30,422 nt of DNA from Seison nebaliae (taxonomy: Eukaryota > Rotifera > Pararotatoria > Seisonacea > Seisonidae), in NCBI GenBank assembly GCA_023231475.1, contig JALJEE010002590.1, positions 1 through 30,422 of the forward strand. Reading direction: 5' to 3'. Position 1 is the first letter of the stretch. Every line of letters begins with the position of its first letter. The notes beneath the pieces were generated by a model. It had not been told where the DNA came from. It searched no databases and was given only the letters and a program-made list of their open reading frames with translations. The translations under genes and the position numbers were made by a program. Shown here piece by piece: positions 1-10,388 of this stretch.

Positions 1-360
1 CTAGAAGAAATGTTAACCTGTAGAACTTTTAATGGGCTATCTAATGATATATATTTATATAGGTATTGACTTTAAAAAATCCAATTAAATACAAGTTTTA
101 AAAGTTTCTTCCCAATGTGCCCCACTTTCCTAAATTGCCCCCACACGACGGTATGATTAACGAGAAGTAATATAAGAGAAATACAGATGGAATGGAAAAA
201 GATAAATCATATATCAGAATGTGATACTATAGTATCACATCACATCAGAATGATGAATAAAAGGGATAAAAATTGAATGATGCAAAAATAGTTTTCACAT
301 CTTAGTTCCTTCAGTCTCATAAATTAACTTAACCTGATCGGTGATGTTGCTCTTCTTTCA
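1..360. other. AT-rich intergenic DNA
   Basis: No gene, RNA or convincing repeat is visible here. The stretch is AT-rich and stop-codon dense in all frames. It ends at the edge of the GTT/GTA-rich minisatellite. Confidence 0.6.
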
Positions 361-666
361 GTTGTTGTTGTAGTAGTTGATGTTGTAGTACTTGTCGTAG
401 TTGTTGTCGTAGTTGTTGTCCTAGTTGTTGTGGTAGTTGTTGTCGTAGTTGTTGTAGTAGTCGTCGTAGTTGTTGTCGTAGTTGTTGTCGTAGTTGTTGT
501 AGTAGTTGTCGTAGTTGTGGTTGTAGTTGTCGTAGTTGTGGTTGTAGTTGTTGTCTTAGTTGTTGTTGTAGTACTTGTTGAGGTAGTTGTTGTAGTTGTT
601 GTCGTAGTTGTTGTCGTAGTTATTGTAGTAGTCGTCGTAGTTGTTGTCGTAGTTGTTGTTGTCGCT
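361..666. repeat. Degenerate GTAGTTGTTGTC minisatellite
   Basis: About 300 bases are built from a 12-base unit close to GTAGTTGTTGTC, with single-base variants such as GTAGTTGTGGTT and GTAGTCGTCGTA. One plus-strand frame reads almost pure valine and one minus-strand frame reads almost pure threonine, so long open frames here come from the repeat. No start context, splice sites or flanking coding sequence support a gene. If it were coding, the minus-strand Thr frame would look like a mucin spacer, but I see no attached exons. Confidence 0.85.
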
Positions 667-677
667 AACTGAAGGAA

Positions 678-944
678 GTAAAAAATGATATTATTTGAAT
701 ATTAATCCAGAGGAGAATAAACGAAATTTATGGCGGATTAGATAACACAATAAATAGATAATTACTCTGCATAATGTCTTATTTACAAGAATAACAACAT
801 ATATTTTTTATGATGTTTGTATATACAAGTTATACATATATATGAAAAAGTTTTCCATAACATTGCCACATAAAGTAGATAGTTTTTTAGAAATTTATAT
901 AATAAGATAAAATGAATGAAAACATTCGAGAACTTATTTTCAAT
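678..944. other. AT-rich intergenic DNA
   Basis: Nothing recognisable is seen between the minisatellite and the 3' end of the tentative minus-strand gene. Confidence 0.5.
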
Positions 945-1800
945 CTACAACTGGGATAATTTAAGACAACCATTGTATATACCAACATTGAAATAATTAG
1001 TGTCATATGATAAAATCGTTATCGGCAATTGGGTCTTAAAGGATAGAAATTTTTTCTTTGGTCGATGCCATAATTGTAAAGGAGCGCCATTAAACTCGGT
1101 ACATTGAATATAAGGACCATAATCATGACGTCCAGCCTTATGCGCCACGGTATCTATATTAGATAATGACTAACTACTAGATAATATTACAGTTTAAAAT
1201 CAAACTATGCACCTCTGTCTAACCGTATATGTGATGCATCTATTTACCGGTAACACAAAATAGTAATATAACATATAGTAATTATTATAAATATGAAAAT
1301 TTTTAACTTCATATATATGATGAAAATATTCTTTCTTAAAAAAATATCACATGTCCCACATTTTGAACAATCAATATCCTATAATTTGAGATTTGTAAGA
1401 TGCTAGCAAGTTTTAATTGACAGATAAAAAGTAACTTCTATCTTTCCTGTCAAATTCTTCAATTTTCCATCCTTTGTATATTCAAAGTTAAATATAGTTT
1501 CAACTAAAGAAACAGACTAAAAATAAAACATATAACTCAGATAACCATTGAAATTAAAATCAATTTTCAGCGAGTTTGAACAAAAACGATTAATATTGTT
1601 ATATAATCGTTGTCCATTTTTTAAAATAATTCCCTTACAAGACAAGTCATTTCTTGTGTTAGTATTTGATATCACATTCCAATCAGACATAATATTTTGA
1701 AATTTAAGAAACATAATTGAAATTCTTAAAATATGATATTGAACTGTTCGTTCTTGCATATTAATATTATAAAATTCAAAATAAATCAATAAATGAAAAT
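945..1800 (-). CDS. Possible two-exon gene fragment, function unknown
   Basis: Two minus-strand open blocks can be joined: exon 1800..1546 (preceded by CTATAG, ending in a phase-1 GTTATC donor) and exon 1153..945 (preceded by TAATATAG, ending in TAG). The 392-nt intron would be the longest in the window. The joined product is about 153 residues and contains NTRNDLSCKG, LKNGQRLYNN, HDYGPYIQCTEFNGAP and YNGCLKLSQL. The amino-acid mix looks protein-like rather than random AT translation. I do not recognise the family. No first exon with an ATG and signal peptide was found upstream, because the hairpin at 1919-1981 lies there, so it may be a 5'-truncated relic. Confidence 0.33.
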
Positions 1801-1918
1801 CTATAGTTGGAAAATAAGTTCAAAATTGAACTGATTTGATTCAATTATTTATGTTTGACAAAAGAAAATTAGGAAGAAACTGTCATTGTTTATATAATAT
1901 AAATACTTTTCCCTGTTG

Positions 1919-1981
1919 GCATTTGAACGTTTTTTTAGCTTTTATATACATCAAAAAAACGTTTTCAAGACGTTCAAATGC
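1919..1981. repeat. Fold-back element with a duplicated right-arm core
   Basis: A perfect 12-base inverted repeat, GCATTTGAACGT (1919-1930) and ACGTTCAAATGC (1970-1981), frames about 39 bases. A second, inner perfect pairing exists: AACGTTTTTTT (1926-1936) with AAAAAAACGTT (1953-1963). The ACGTT core is therefore present twice on the right arm and once on the left, allowing two alternative hairpins. The short palindrome TGCAC...GTGCA follows at about 1979-1995. This could be a small fold-back or MITE-like relic. Confidence 0.7.
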
Positions 1982-3098
1982 ACTAATGGTGCACTAAAAA
2001 AATGACCCAACCAAAGCACTTCTGCACAGTTAATAGCAAAGAAAACCACAATGAACGTTGAAGTTTTTGTAAAGGATATCTATATATATGTATATACAGT
2101 TTACTACTTTTATGATTATGATATGGTTATATCTTTTATATGAGATTCCGATTCATGAGAGGACTCGAGCCAAAGCATGAGTCTGGCTAATAGCTTGGCT
2201 CGAGCCTTGTATGTATAGGACTCTTATCATGTCTGGATTTTTTTTTTCCATAATGTATGGAGGACTCGAGTCTTATCACTTTGGACTGACGGATCATAAT
2301 CACAGCACTACCTGAAATAACCTCTTACACATCTATTACCTTTGAAGTTTTTACATCAACTATTTTCATCATCGTTGAAAATTGTAGGAGAAAAAATTGA
2401 ACGAAAAAAAAATACTATGACGTTTGTAAAGGATCCATCTTCAAGATGGCATCTTGTCGCTAAGGATCCTTGATGCAATACCTAATTTCAGCCACTCGGA
2501 CCGAAATCCACGTTAATCATGTGTAATGTTACCATATTAACCATTCAATGATGGTGATAAACATGATTCAAGGTCTAAAATCACTCACAAGGGAACATCA
2601 TCCACGTGTCACTCTCCGATCAAAATAAAAAAGCACCTATATTATGATTAATGTATTTATGACCTATACGTGTGATATGGAAGTGAACACATGCTTTCCG
2701 ACGCTTCAACTGTCAGATATATCTAACCTATTTACAACATGCTTTACTATCGTAAAGAAAATATGTAAACAAGAAAGATTGATAATATTAAGATTGATTA
2801 TGGTGTTCTTGTTTTCGTGCTTAATAATCAATATTGTCAATCATCGATCGTGTCGTTAATTCTTCACCCTCTTTCCTGTTTATCCATGTGAGTTGTCATA
2901 TTTTGGTGTAAGAGGTCAATTTGGTATTATGCATGCATACATATGCATCGCATACCATATATGCATAAAATCTATATTATTGATGTATATTTTTAGGAGA
3001 GAAAATTATTTGAAATAATTTTATTTCCTGAAAACGGAAGAAACTGAACAAATTGCATATAATACACCAATATTAACTTTCGACAGATTTGAAAAAAA
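1982..3098. other. Intergenic DNA with short inverted repeats
   Basis: No gene is seen. CTCGAGCCAA (2164-2173) is inverted as TTGGCTCGAG (2195-2204), with related GACTCGAG copies nearby (about 2263). CCATCTT/AAGATGG (2435-2449) forms a tight 7-bp stem. The short open frame at 2644-2859 has no features of a real protein. Confidence 0.5.
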
Positions 3099-3752
3099 AT
3101 GAAGTCTTTTGTTGTAATATTATTAAGTTTGTTCTTGGATACTTCCACTTACTTAATACATAACGAGGAATATCGATTACAATTTTCTCAATCATCTGAA
3201 GTTTTAAGTCCAACAGACGATCCAATGTTTACCAACTTTGAAAGCATGCTCGCAGATGAATGTCTGCAGAACGGTCCTTTAAGTCGTCCAATGACGTATT
3301 ACGACAAAAATGTTGGAGAATTAATATGTCAGTCAGATAATAGTGATAAACGTGGTTTACTTGGAATTACAAAAATTAATGGTTCTTTCAGATGGATTGA
3401 TGATTACAAGAGTAGTGTATATGACAATCAGAATAATTGTCAAGTGTATTGGACTAGTAATAAACCGGATTTGTTAACAAAAGAAAAACTAGTGATATAT
3501 GCCTGTCGAAATTCTGTTAATTTTGGTTTTGATGATCACCTTACATATAATTTGAAATATTTCTGCATGGAATTGAATTGGACTAAAAAGAGTTTCTATT
3601 TGCAACTACCAAACCATCAATCATCTCTTCAATTGAAACACTTCTTACTTCAGACTCAAAATGTTGACCCAAAACTATTAACGGATCGAACGAATTGTTA
3701 CAAAAAAACGATCTACATTAACGGTATAAAAGCTATTATCAGAAACCGCTAA
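3099..3752 (+). CDS. Single-exon secreted protein with six cysteines, family unknown
   Basis: This is an uninterrupted 217-residue protein. It starts with a hydrophobic signal-peptide-like segment (MKSFVVILLSLFLDTSTYLI), followed by a polar, exposed-looking body. The mature part has exactly six cysteines in the contexts DECL, ELIC, NNCQ, YACR, YFCM and TNCY, which would allow three disulfides. There is no second membrane segment, so secretion is inferred. The ATG sits after an A-rich stretch (GAAAAAAA) and is the first in frame. A possible polyadenylation signal AATAAA lies near 3899. I do not recognise the fold. It converges with the Ig-repeat gene on the opposite strand, and both belong to the secreted-protein block. 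Confidence 0.75.
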   Translation: MKSFVVILLSLFLDTSTYLIHNEEYRLQFSQSSEVLSPTDDPMFTNFESMLADECLQNGPLSRPMTYYDKNVGELICQSDNSDKRGLLGITKINGSFRWIDDYKSSVYDNQNNCQVYWTSNKPDLLTKEKLVIYACRNSVNFGFDDHLTYNLKYFCMELNWTKKSFYLQLPNHQSSLQLKHFLLQTQNVDPKLLTDRTNCYKKTIYINGIKAIIRNR

Positions 3753-4205
3753 ACTTCATTGAAGAATTTTAAACTCACTAATATTTTGGTAAAATTTACT
3801 TTAATTTAATTTTAATTTTTGTTTGTCGATCTTCATTTTTCAAATACATTTATTTTCTTACTAATCAATTCGAAAATCAAAGTAATTTAGTCGAAAGAAT
3901 AAATGAAATTGTTGTCCTTGTAAATTAATACATAAACGGTCCAGGTCTAATGATCCTTTAAAAATAGCTAAACTAACAGTTACCTAAATAACCAGGTGAA
4001 TTATTGAAATTATTTCTGTAAACTCCAAAACTCCACCGAAAAGTCTTGTCGGGATAAGATTTAAGTATTTTAAAGAATTATTTGCTCACAGAATTCTCGG
4101 AGAAACGAATTTTATTTTATTAATTCTTCTGCAGTATGTTTTTCTTCTTCTTGTATATGATCGTACATTGGGATCGGTGATTAGTTCTTTCTCCAACAAT
4201 TTCAA
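3753..4205. other. Shared 3' intergenic region of two convergent genes
   Basis: This lies between the stop of the six-cysteine secreted gene (plus) and the stop of the Ig-repeat gene (minus). It is AT-rich, with AATAAA at about 3899 on the plus strand. No other gene is seen. Confidence 0.5.
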
Positions 4206-5462
4206 TTAGATGTTCATTATTATCCGTATGTTAACTGAGGACGAGCCATAGGCATTTCTCGCAATGAACGAATATGTACCAGAGTACGATTTCTTCATTC
4301 CCAAAATGAATAAGATTTCATGTTTGACAATTATTCCCTTTGGTAACATGTTCCGTCCATTGAATAACCAATAACAATAATCGAAAATATTTTTATTCTC
4401 AATCATCGGTCTAATTACCAATGATTGGCCTTCAGTTAAGGAATAAAATTTCTTTCTCATTTTGATAATTGGACGTTTAGTTGGAGGGTTATAAACATCA
4501 ATCCGAAACATAATTTTCATACGACCATAAGCATTTTTTGTCCATAAATTATATAAGCCATTCATAGATTTCGTAGCATTAGTAATTTGAAAGGTTAAGC
4601 CGTATCCCTTAACATTTTGCGGTAGCGCGGTCTTTTGAGAAAAGAAGGACCATTTGTAAAACAACGGTTCTGCTCCACTAACTTTTCTTATCGAAATTGT
4701 TAATGATTCTCCTACAGAAATCGAATAGTGTCGTTTCTGTAAATACAATTTTGGTGGTTGATTCGAAATGATCGAAATGTCATCTATAACGTTGTATAGT
4801 GGCTTGTTTACCACGAGAACGATAGTTGCCGATGTCGATCCATATTGATTAGAAATTGTTAATTCATAAATACCCGAGTGATATGGTTGAACATATTCAA
4901 TAGAAATTTTTTCTTTGAATACTCTCACACCGTTGGGCAGTCTGTTTGAACTATCAAATTTCCATAAATATTTCGTTCCGGATGGTGCGTAGAGAACGGT
5001 GGGAATTAAACGAATCGATTGGCCAACATCGGTTCGGTAGACAGTTTTCACGAATATTATTTTTGGTTTTTTCTTCAAGGAAATATCTGAATTTCCCACA
5101 TTATTAAGATCGAGTTGTGCAGAATAAGTTGACAGTCTTATATGAAGTTGGTACCATCCATATTTATTAACAGCTCTCAAACTATAAACTCCTTTCATAG
5201 AATTGAGGAATTTGGGAATTAAAAGAATTTGATTATTGCCCTTTACCCCATGCGGTAACGGTCCATTATTAAATGACCATTTGAAAGTAATTGGAAAATC
5301 TCCTTGTCGCAGTTTGATTACTATTCTGATTCTCTCATACAAACTAAACGTTAAATGAGGATTGTCCAATTGTAAGATTGGTCTCTTCCCTTCTAATTCA
5401 TTCCAGTTGATGCATGTACATAATTGGAATAATAAGTTGAATAGAAACAATATAATTATCAT
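4206..5462 (-). CDS. Secreted protein of four immunoglobulin-like repeats without canonical disulfides
   Basis: The 418-residue single-exon protein begins with a signal peptide (residues 1-17) and then has four tandem repeats, at about 28-112, 133-219, 237-324 and 331-417. Each has the Ig C-strand tryptophan (W62, W167, W271, W365), a conserved LP-x-(G/N)-(V/I) turn, and an F-strand pattern G-x-Y-x-(L/F)...N-x-YG (for example SGTYSFIARNAYG). In Ig domains the disulfide joins a Cys two residues before the Trp to the Cys of Y-x-C. Here those positions are F60/L95, Y165/L201, Y269/L306 and C363/F399, so no pair remains. Only three cysteines exist in the whole protein, two of them in the signal peptide. 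There is no transmembrane segment at the C terminus. Titin/hemicentin-type Ig folds are the closest general match; the role is unknown, possibly adhesion or a secreted effector. Confidence 0.85.
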   Translation of the reverse strand: MIIILFLFNLLFQLCTCINWNELEGKRPILQLDNPHLTFSLYERIRIVIKLRQGDFPITFKWSFNNGPLPHGVKGNNQILLIPKFLNSMKGVYSLRAVNKYGWYQLHIRLSTYSAQLDLNNVGNSDISLKKKPKIIFVKTVYRTDVGQSIRLIPTVLYAPSGTKYLWKFDSSNRLPNGVRVFKEKISIEYVQPYHSGIYELTISNQYGSTSATIVLVVNKPLYNVIDDISIISNQPPKLYLQKRHYSISVGESLTISIRKVSGAEPLFYKWSFFSQKTALPQNVKGYGLTFQITNATKSMNGLYNLWTKNAYGRMKIMFRIDVYNPPTKRPIIKMRKKFYSLTEGQSLVIRPMIENKNIFDYCYWLFNGRNMLPKGIIVKHEILFILGMKKSYSGTYSFIARNAYGSSSVNIRIIMNI

Positions 5463-5977
5463 CTTGTTTGTTTATTCTTAAAAAGAAACTGAATAGTTTA
5501 AAATCAAAAATGATAAAAATGTCAAAATTTATCCTATAACTGCATTTCTTTTTCCATCTTCTACCAGCCATTTTTTATTCATCAATAAATGACACTATAA
5601 AAAATCTTTAATAGTCAACTTAACTCCCGATATTTTTTCCTTTCAAATTTGCAATTAGTTTTATTTCTTTCAAAATTTCAATTTAAAGTGGACAACTAAA
5701 ACAATACGTCATCGAAATGTTATAAGAACGAACTAGTTATTATCACAAGAAACGAATATTTTTCCTTTGCTAAATGAAGGGTTTGATTGGGTGAATGGAA
5801 CTTCAATTCTTCTTGATAATATTTAAGTTGTGCTATTCATTATTATGCTATCTTACTCTAGTCAGAAGACACTTGAGACATTTAACCTACACAAACAGAG
5901 TTAACTTGAGACAATTAACTTAACAGACCCCAAACAATAAAGGTCGATGATGAAGCCCCAAAGTCGAACAAAAGTAT
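5463..5977. other. 5' flank of the Ig-repeat gene, AT-rich
   Basis: This is the upstream region of the minus-strand Ig-repeat gene and ends at the tRNA-Pro terminator. No other gene is seen. Confidence 0.5.
5970..5973 (-). terminator. Polymerase III T-run terminator of tRNA-Pro copy 1
   Basis: Four T residues on the minus strand start four bases past the discriminator base, the usual polymerase III stop. Confidence 0.7.
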
Positions 5978-6049
5978 GGGCTTGACCGGGGATTGAACCC
6001 GGGACCTCTCGCACCCAAAGCGAAAATCATACCACTAGACCATCAAGCC
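5978..6049 (-). tRNA. tRNA-Pro(TGG): tRNA-Pro (anticodon TGG), copy 1
   Basis: This 72-nt gene reads GGCTTGA...TCAAGCC in the acceptor stem with discriminator C, as expected for a eukaryotic tRNA-Pro. The anticodon arm is TTCGC-TTTGGGT-GCGAG, placing TGG at positions 34-36. The T arm is CCGGG-TTCAATC-CCCGG. The D-arm TGGTCTAGTGG (A box) and GGTTCAATCCC (B box) serve as the internal polymerase III promoter. No intron and no encoded CCA are seen. A TTTT terminator lies just downstream on the minus strand (5970-5973). Confidence 0.95.
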
Positions 6050-6420
6050 ACAATGGTCTACCTAATTTTAAACTATAAATTCATAAGAGGGGAACGAAAC
6101 TCTTAATTAACAAACAGCTAAACTTCTAACTATGTGAACAGAAAGTTAAATGTACAAATTGGCAAACAAAAATTAATCTTTTCTCAGCCAATACCTAATT
6201 TAAAATGAGTACAAAGAAATCAAAAACAATAATCAGGATGTCATTTGATAAATAATTTTTAATGAATAAATGTATGAACCAAATTGAGATGTTCAATAAA
6301 TGTCAATGATATTTGGCACAACATAAATGAATAAAAAAATGATGATACTTTTATAATATATATTTGGGAAAATATAATGTAATATTAAGAAAATGTTTTA
6401 AAAATTCATCAATTAATTTA
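6050..6420. other. AT-rich intergenic DNA
   Basis: No gene is seen between tRNA-Pro copy 1 and the 41-bp tandem repeat. Confidence 0.5.
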
Positions 6421-6560
6421 GGTATTAGATATATAGAACGTTGGTATTGAAATATGTATTAGGTATTAGGTATATAGAACGTTGGTATTGAACTATGTAT
6501 TAGGTATTAGGTATATAGAACGCAAGTATTGACATAGGTATTAGACATACGGAACGTATG
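6421..6560. repeat. 41-bp tandem repeat, about three copies
   Basis: The block TATAGAACG recurs at 6432, 6473 and 6514, an exact 41-base period, each copy carrying GGTATTGA and TATGTATTAGGTATTAGG variants. A fourth, diverged copy (ATACGGAACG at 6547) follows at a shorter distance. Confidence 0.85.
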
Positions 6561-7219
6561 TCTATGAGTTCTTCGGAATGTGAAAATTCTTCCGTATTTG
6601 AAACTGAATGATTCTTTTTATGAATTTTCATAATTTCTTCATAAAACATCAACATTGTCACAGTTCCTGGACACGACGAATCTGGTCCCAAAGAGGGTTA
6701 AACACAGATTCGTCATTTTCGCGGTAGATCTTTCATTATTCCATCAATAATGAGGAATCGATCATCTTGGCCATATTAGTCTTTTTATGATGCTTAGGAA
6801 CGGAAAGAAAATGAAATAATAAATTTAATATTATAAAATTAAAGTGTAGTCTAACTTTCTTACCATCATCTTTCTATACTTATCTTCAGCTTCCTATCAT
6901 GTTGTATATCCAACATCTTCGGAAAAAACAATCGATCTATAAAAACGTTGTTCAAAAATGAAAAATATTTAAATTTGGTTGCAGAAGAATATATCGATTT
7001 GCCTTTCATGGATGAACTTTTTTTTCGACTTCCTCCACTGAAGACTCCCATCATCTTTCAAAAATTTTAAAAATCGAAATGGAAGCTGATTGAATGAGAA
7101 GCCAAATGTCCGTTTCGTAAACATTTCATTCCGTTTCTTTCCATTTAGCGCGTTTGAATTTAAATCCAAAATCTGTTTATTCTTGAAATTGTGGAAAACC
7201 GAAATGAGTAACGGCAGCC
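6561..7219. other. Intergenic DNA with small unsupported open frames
   Basis: Short open frames exist on both strands (for example 6866-7054 minus) but have no start context, splice partners or recognisable motifs. I see no gene. Confidence 0.4.
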
Positions 7220-7366
7220 GGACAGTTCTACTCCTTTTTTTTCCACTGCGGTGGACACTTCCACTCCTTTTTAAGAAATTACGGACAGTTCTACTCCACT
7301 TTTTCTTGTTTTTGGACAGTTCCACTCCTTTTTTTATGATATATGACATTTCTACACCTTTCTCTC
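7220..7366. repeat. About 31-bp tandem repeat, five degenerate copies
   Basis: The core GGACAGTTCTACTCC followed by a T-run recurs at 7220, 7253, 7283, 7314 and, more diverged, 7345, with spacings of 33, 30, 31 and 31 bases. Overlapping open frames on both strands across this interval are products of the repeat. Confidence 0.85.
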
Positions 7367-9087
7367 AGGAGATTTTTCAAATATCAGAAGATCTATCATT
7401 AATAGTATAAGTTACAGTATAATGGTGAAGATTTTACCAACTCATCTACTCTTATAATAATTTCAAATATGGTCTTAATGTCATGGTGATAAAATGGTTA
7501 TGTGGAATATGTGGCGAAGTAGAAAATCTTAGACCTGATATCTAAATATGATATCTGATACTATAATTTTGTGAAATTTATAGCCACAGATTAGGAAGAA
7601 AAAAATTCATTTTGTTATAGCCATAAAATGGTTCCACGTCCATCAGGTCAAGTATGATAATATTGCATTAAATTAAACTATTTTATTAGTTGGAAAATAT
7701 TTTATTTATGACTTTTATTTATAGGACAAAAAGACGATTTTTCTGAATAAATTTTGATTTTTCACGAATTCTCCAAAACATTCATTCGTCAATCTATATT
7801 GAAAATCAATCGAGATCAACAAAAACAAAACTATGACGTTCATATTCTCCAACTCATAAATATCTTTGAAACATATTTGCCGTTGTATAATTTGCTAGCA
7901 AGCTTTCAATTTTGACTTAAATTGTTTAAATCGATAATTCGATACATAGAGATGGAGGGAGAATTCTCATGTTCAATTTTCTCTGCTTCTTCAACGTTAA
8001 TTGGGATTTGCAGTTCTAATGTCAACATCCAATTTGAAACATGCAATAATATTTAGAACCGTAGGATGATGAAAGATTTCGATCCAATACTGTAATTAGC
8101 GAGTAGATTTCTCATAGTACGGGTTGATTCAAAACGAAAATAAATTTCAATAACATTTATCATAACCGATTAGTTTCGGAGTTTTTTTCCTCACACAAAT
8201 AAAAAAAGTAAAGATACTTCGGTAATATAAATAGGAAGGATAGGACTGTGGAAAGAATTAGATTCCTCATGAAAAATTGAATTCAATGAATATAATCGTT
8301 GTTTCGAGCTAAAAAATTTGATGTACTAATCTTTGCCAAAAAATAATTAAATGAAATAACAACCAATGTCCACAATTTCCAGCAGATTGAGTTTCATAAT
8401 ATTTCTTCACTTCACTGATACGATAATTAATAAAACAATACTTCAAAGTAATTGTAAATTTTATTAATTCGTTTAATGTTTCTATTTTTTTATTGAAACT
8501 CAAAAGGAACTGGAAGTACGTCCAATAATTTTGTTTGTCAACATCAATCTGGATCAGAATTAGCTAATGTTATAAAGACAAAATCAAAGACATGTTTGAA
8601 ATCTTAAAATGTTTTCAAAAGCAAACTTCGGCACATTTATCTAATATATCGAAAAATTTTCTCAATTATCCGATAATAAGTAATATTTAGAAATAAGTCA
8701 ATTATGTTCAATATAGACTTTGATTAATTTCGATTTTAATTCAATTAAGTTCCCGAAAACATCAAAAAGAAATTTATTCGTTTTAAAATTGCTCCCTTGA
8801 AGAGGATTTATAAATCAAGTAAAATATTTCTTGATTCTCTTACAGTATTTTTTGGAGATTCGATTATTTCCCTCATTCTATTTCATAGTTTAGTGATCTG
8901 GTTCCCGTATCACTCAAGGAGTACATTGATCTCGGTAGGAACTTTATTTTAAATAACTCCTTTAAGGAGTTATCTCTTTTTCTATATAATTTGCCCCACG
9001 GGGATTTGGTATGGTCATTAAAAAAAAAAAAAACAAAAACTTTATTCTCCAATTTCAATATTCTTTTTAGAAAAATTTTTTAGAAAA
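7367..9087. other. Gene-free AT-rich interval upstream of the tandem family
   Basis: About 1.7 kb has no supported gene. Open frames at 8309-8503 and 8873-9058 (minus) lack motifs and plausible splicing. A 13-base A-run sits at about 9019-9032. TATATAA at about 8983 lies some 100 bases before the start of copy A and might be part of its promoter, but this is weak. Confidence 0.45.
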
Positions 9088-10149
9088 ATGAGGATCATTC
9101 TTTTTACTATACAATTATATTTTATTCATTCGTATGGAACTCTGGTGAAGAATGTTGTTTTGGATTTCAATAAAATCGGGGAAACAAGTATTCATCTTTC
9201 TTTAGATAATGTGATGGACAGAACGGAATTAGGAAAAGCATATAAATATCAATCATTCTGTTATGAAAGATATGCGAAAGAACCATTTAGTAAACCGCCA
9301 AATGAAAAGTTCACCTGTATTGAAACGTCGCCAGGTAGATTTGAAATACTCGAAAGTTTTCTTTCTTAGCCAAATGAAATCTATTCTCCATTAATTGAAT
9401 TATGATAGCGAAATTACTCGGACGTATGTTGAAAGGAGATGAAGTTACTTTGGATGATAGATGGAACTCTCTGATAGGACCTGATTCAATCGATGTGGCC
9501 GAGGATAGTACACAGTCATACATGTCAGAACACGTCGTCCAAAACTCTTATTTCGCTCATGTTTAAAATTCTTTCTTCTTCTTCTTTATTTCAATAATTC
9601 TCCTTTATCAGATTAAAGTCGAATATTATATTGCGAACAAAGTGACATTAAGTTTAGTATTTGGATCTGCTCAACCGCATAATCCAAATTGGTTCATACC
9701 TTCAAACTTAAAATCGATTACTGGGCCCTTAAATCCTGGAAGTATTCCTTATAATATCGAAGTTTTAAAATTATTATCTCCCAATTACCAATCTTTTCAT
9801 AAGTTTATTTTATTCATCATTTATTTTATTTCATCTTTTGTATTCCATTTGTCTATACAGATTAGAGAACGTAGATTCTCGATATCATCGTCATATGATT
9901 TGGGGAGGACCGGTTTGTGGATGTACTTGTGATACGTATCTTTTAGGAATAATTCAAAATATTGATTTTTGTAAAGAGGTTTATATGGATGATTATACAT
10001 CTTCCAAATATTTCATCCTTTACTCCAACGGTCCATCACTAACATCAAAAGGTTTTCTTCTTTTTTCTCATTTCTTTTCACATTCTCACAATTTCTTTTC
10101 AGATAGTTTTATTTTCGCTGATGCTGTTACAATTTCTGGATTTGGTTAA
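9088..10149 (+). CDS. Tandem secreted family, copy A (five exons), function unknown
   Basis: Inferred exons are 9088..9355, 9409..9560, 9612..9802, 9861..10051 and 10103..10149, with GT...AG introns of 50-58 nt. They give a 282-residue protein. Residues 1-17 look like a signal peptide. Six cysteines follow: C58 and C77 from exon 1, then C223, C225 and C227 in the motif CGCTCD, and C241 in exon 4. Other shared motifs are KLLGRMLKGDE (start of exon 2), NWFIPSNL with a nearby GP (exon 3), and the tail FADAVTISG. The gene model is supported strongly by copy B at 12200-13200, which has the same exon order, intron phases (1, 0, 2, 1) and the same lengths for exons 3 (191 nt) and 5 (47 nt). I do not recognise the family. 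A disulfide-bonded secreted protein, for example from a gland or gut, is an inference. Confidence 0.85.
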
Positions 10150-10388
10150 AGCGATTTGGCTAAAGAATTTACGAAACAGCTTAAAACACTCATAAATGCA
10201 TTTATGAAAAATTTCCCTGAAAATTGTAGGAAATGATTTTTTATTACTTTTTTAAACATTCTTAAAATATTTTTAAAGTTTTTTTTATTCCGTAAATTGA
10301 ATTTCTATTAAAAGTTTAATTAATTTAGCTAAATGTAATTGAACGGAAAGAAGTAAATGTTATATTTTTCTTGTTTCATTCTCGGAAT

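Noticed and set aside
361-666. CRISPR array
   Set aside because: The units are contiguous and degenerate with no spacers, and the genome is eukaryotic.
430-672. 80-residue poly-valine open frame
   Set aside because: It is produced by the 12-base minisatellite and has no supporting start, splice sites or flanking coding sequence.
7090-7410. Open frames on both strands (106 and 126 residues)
   Set aside because: Both run through the 31-bp tandem repeat and show no motifs; at most one could be real and neither has support.
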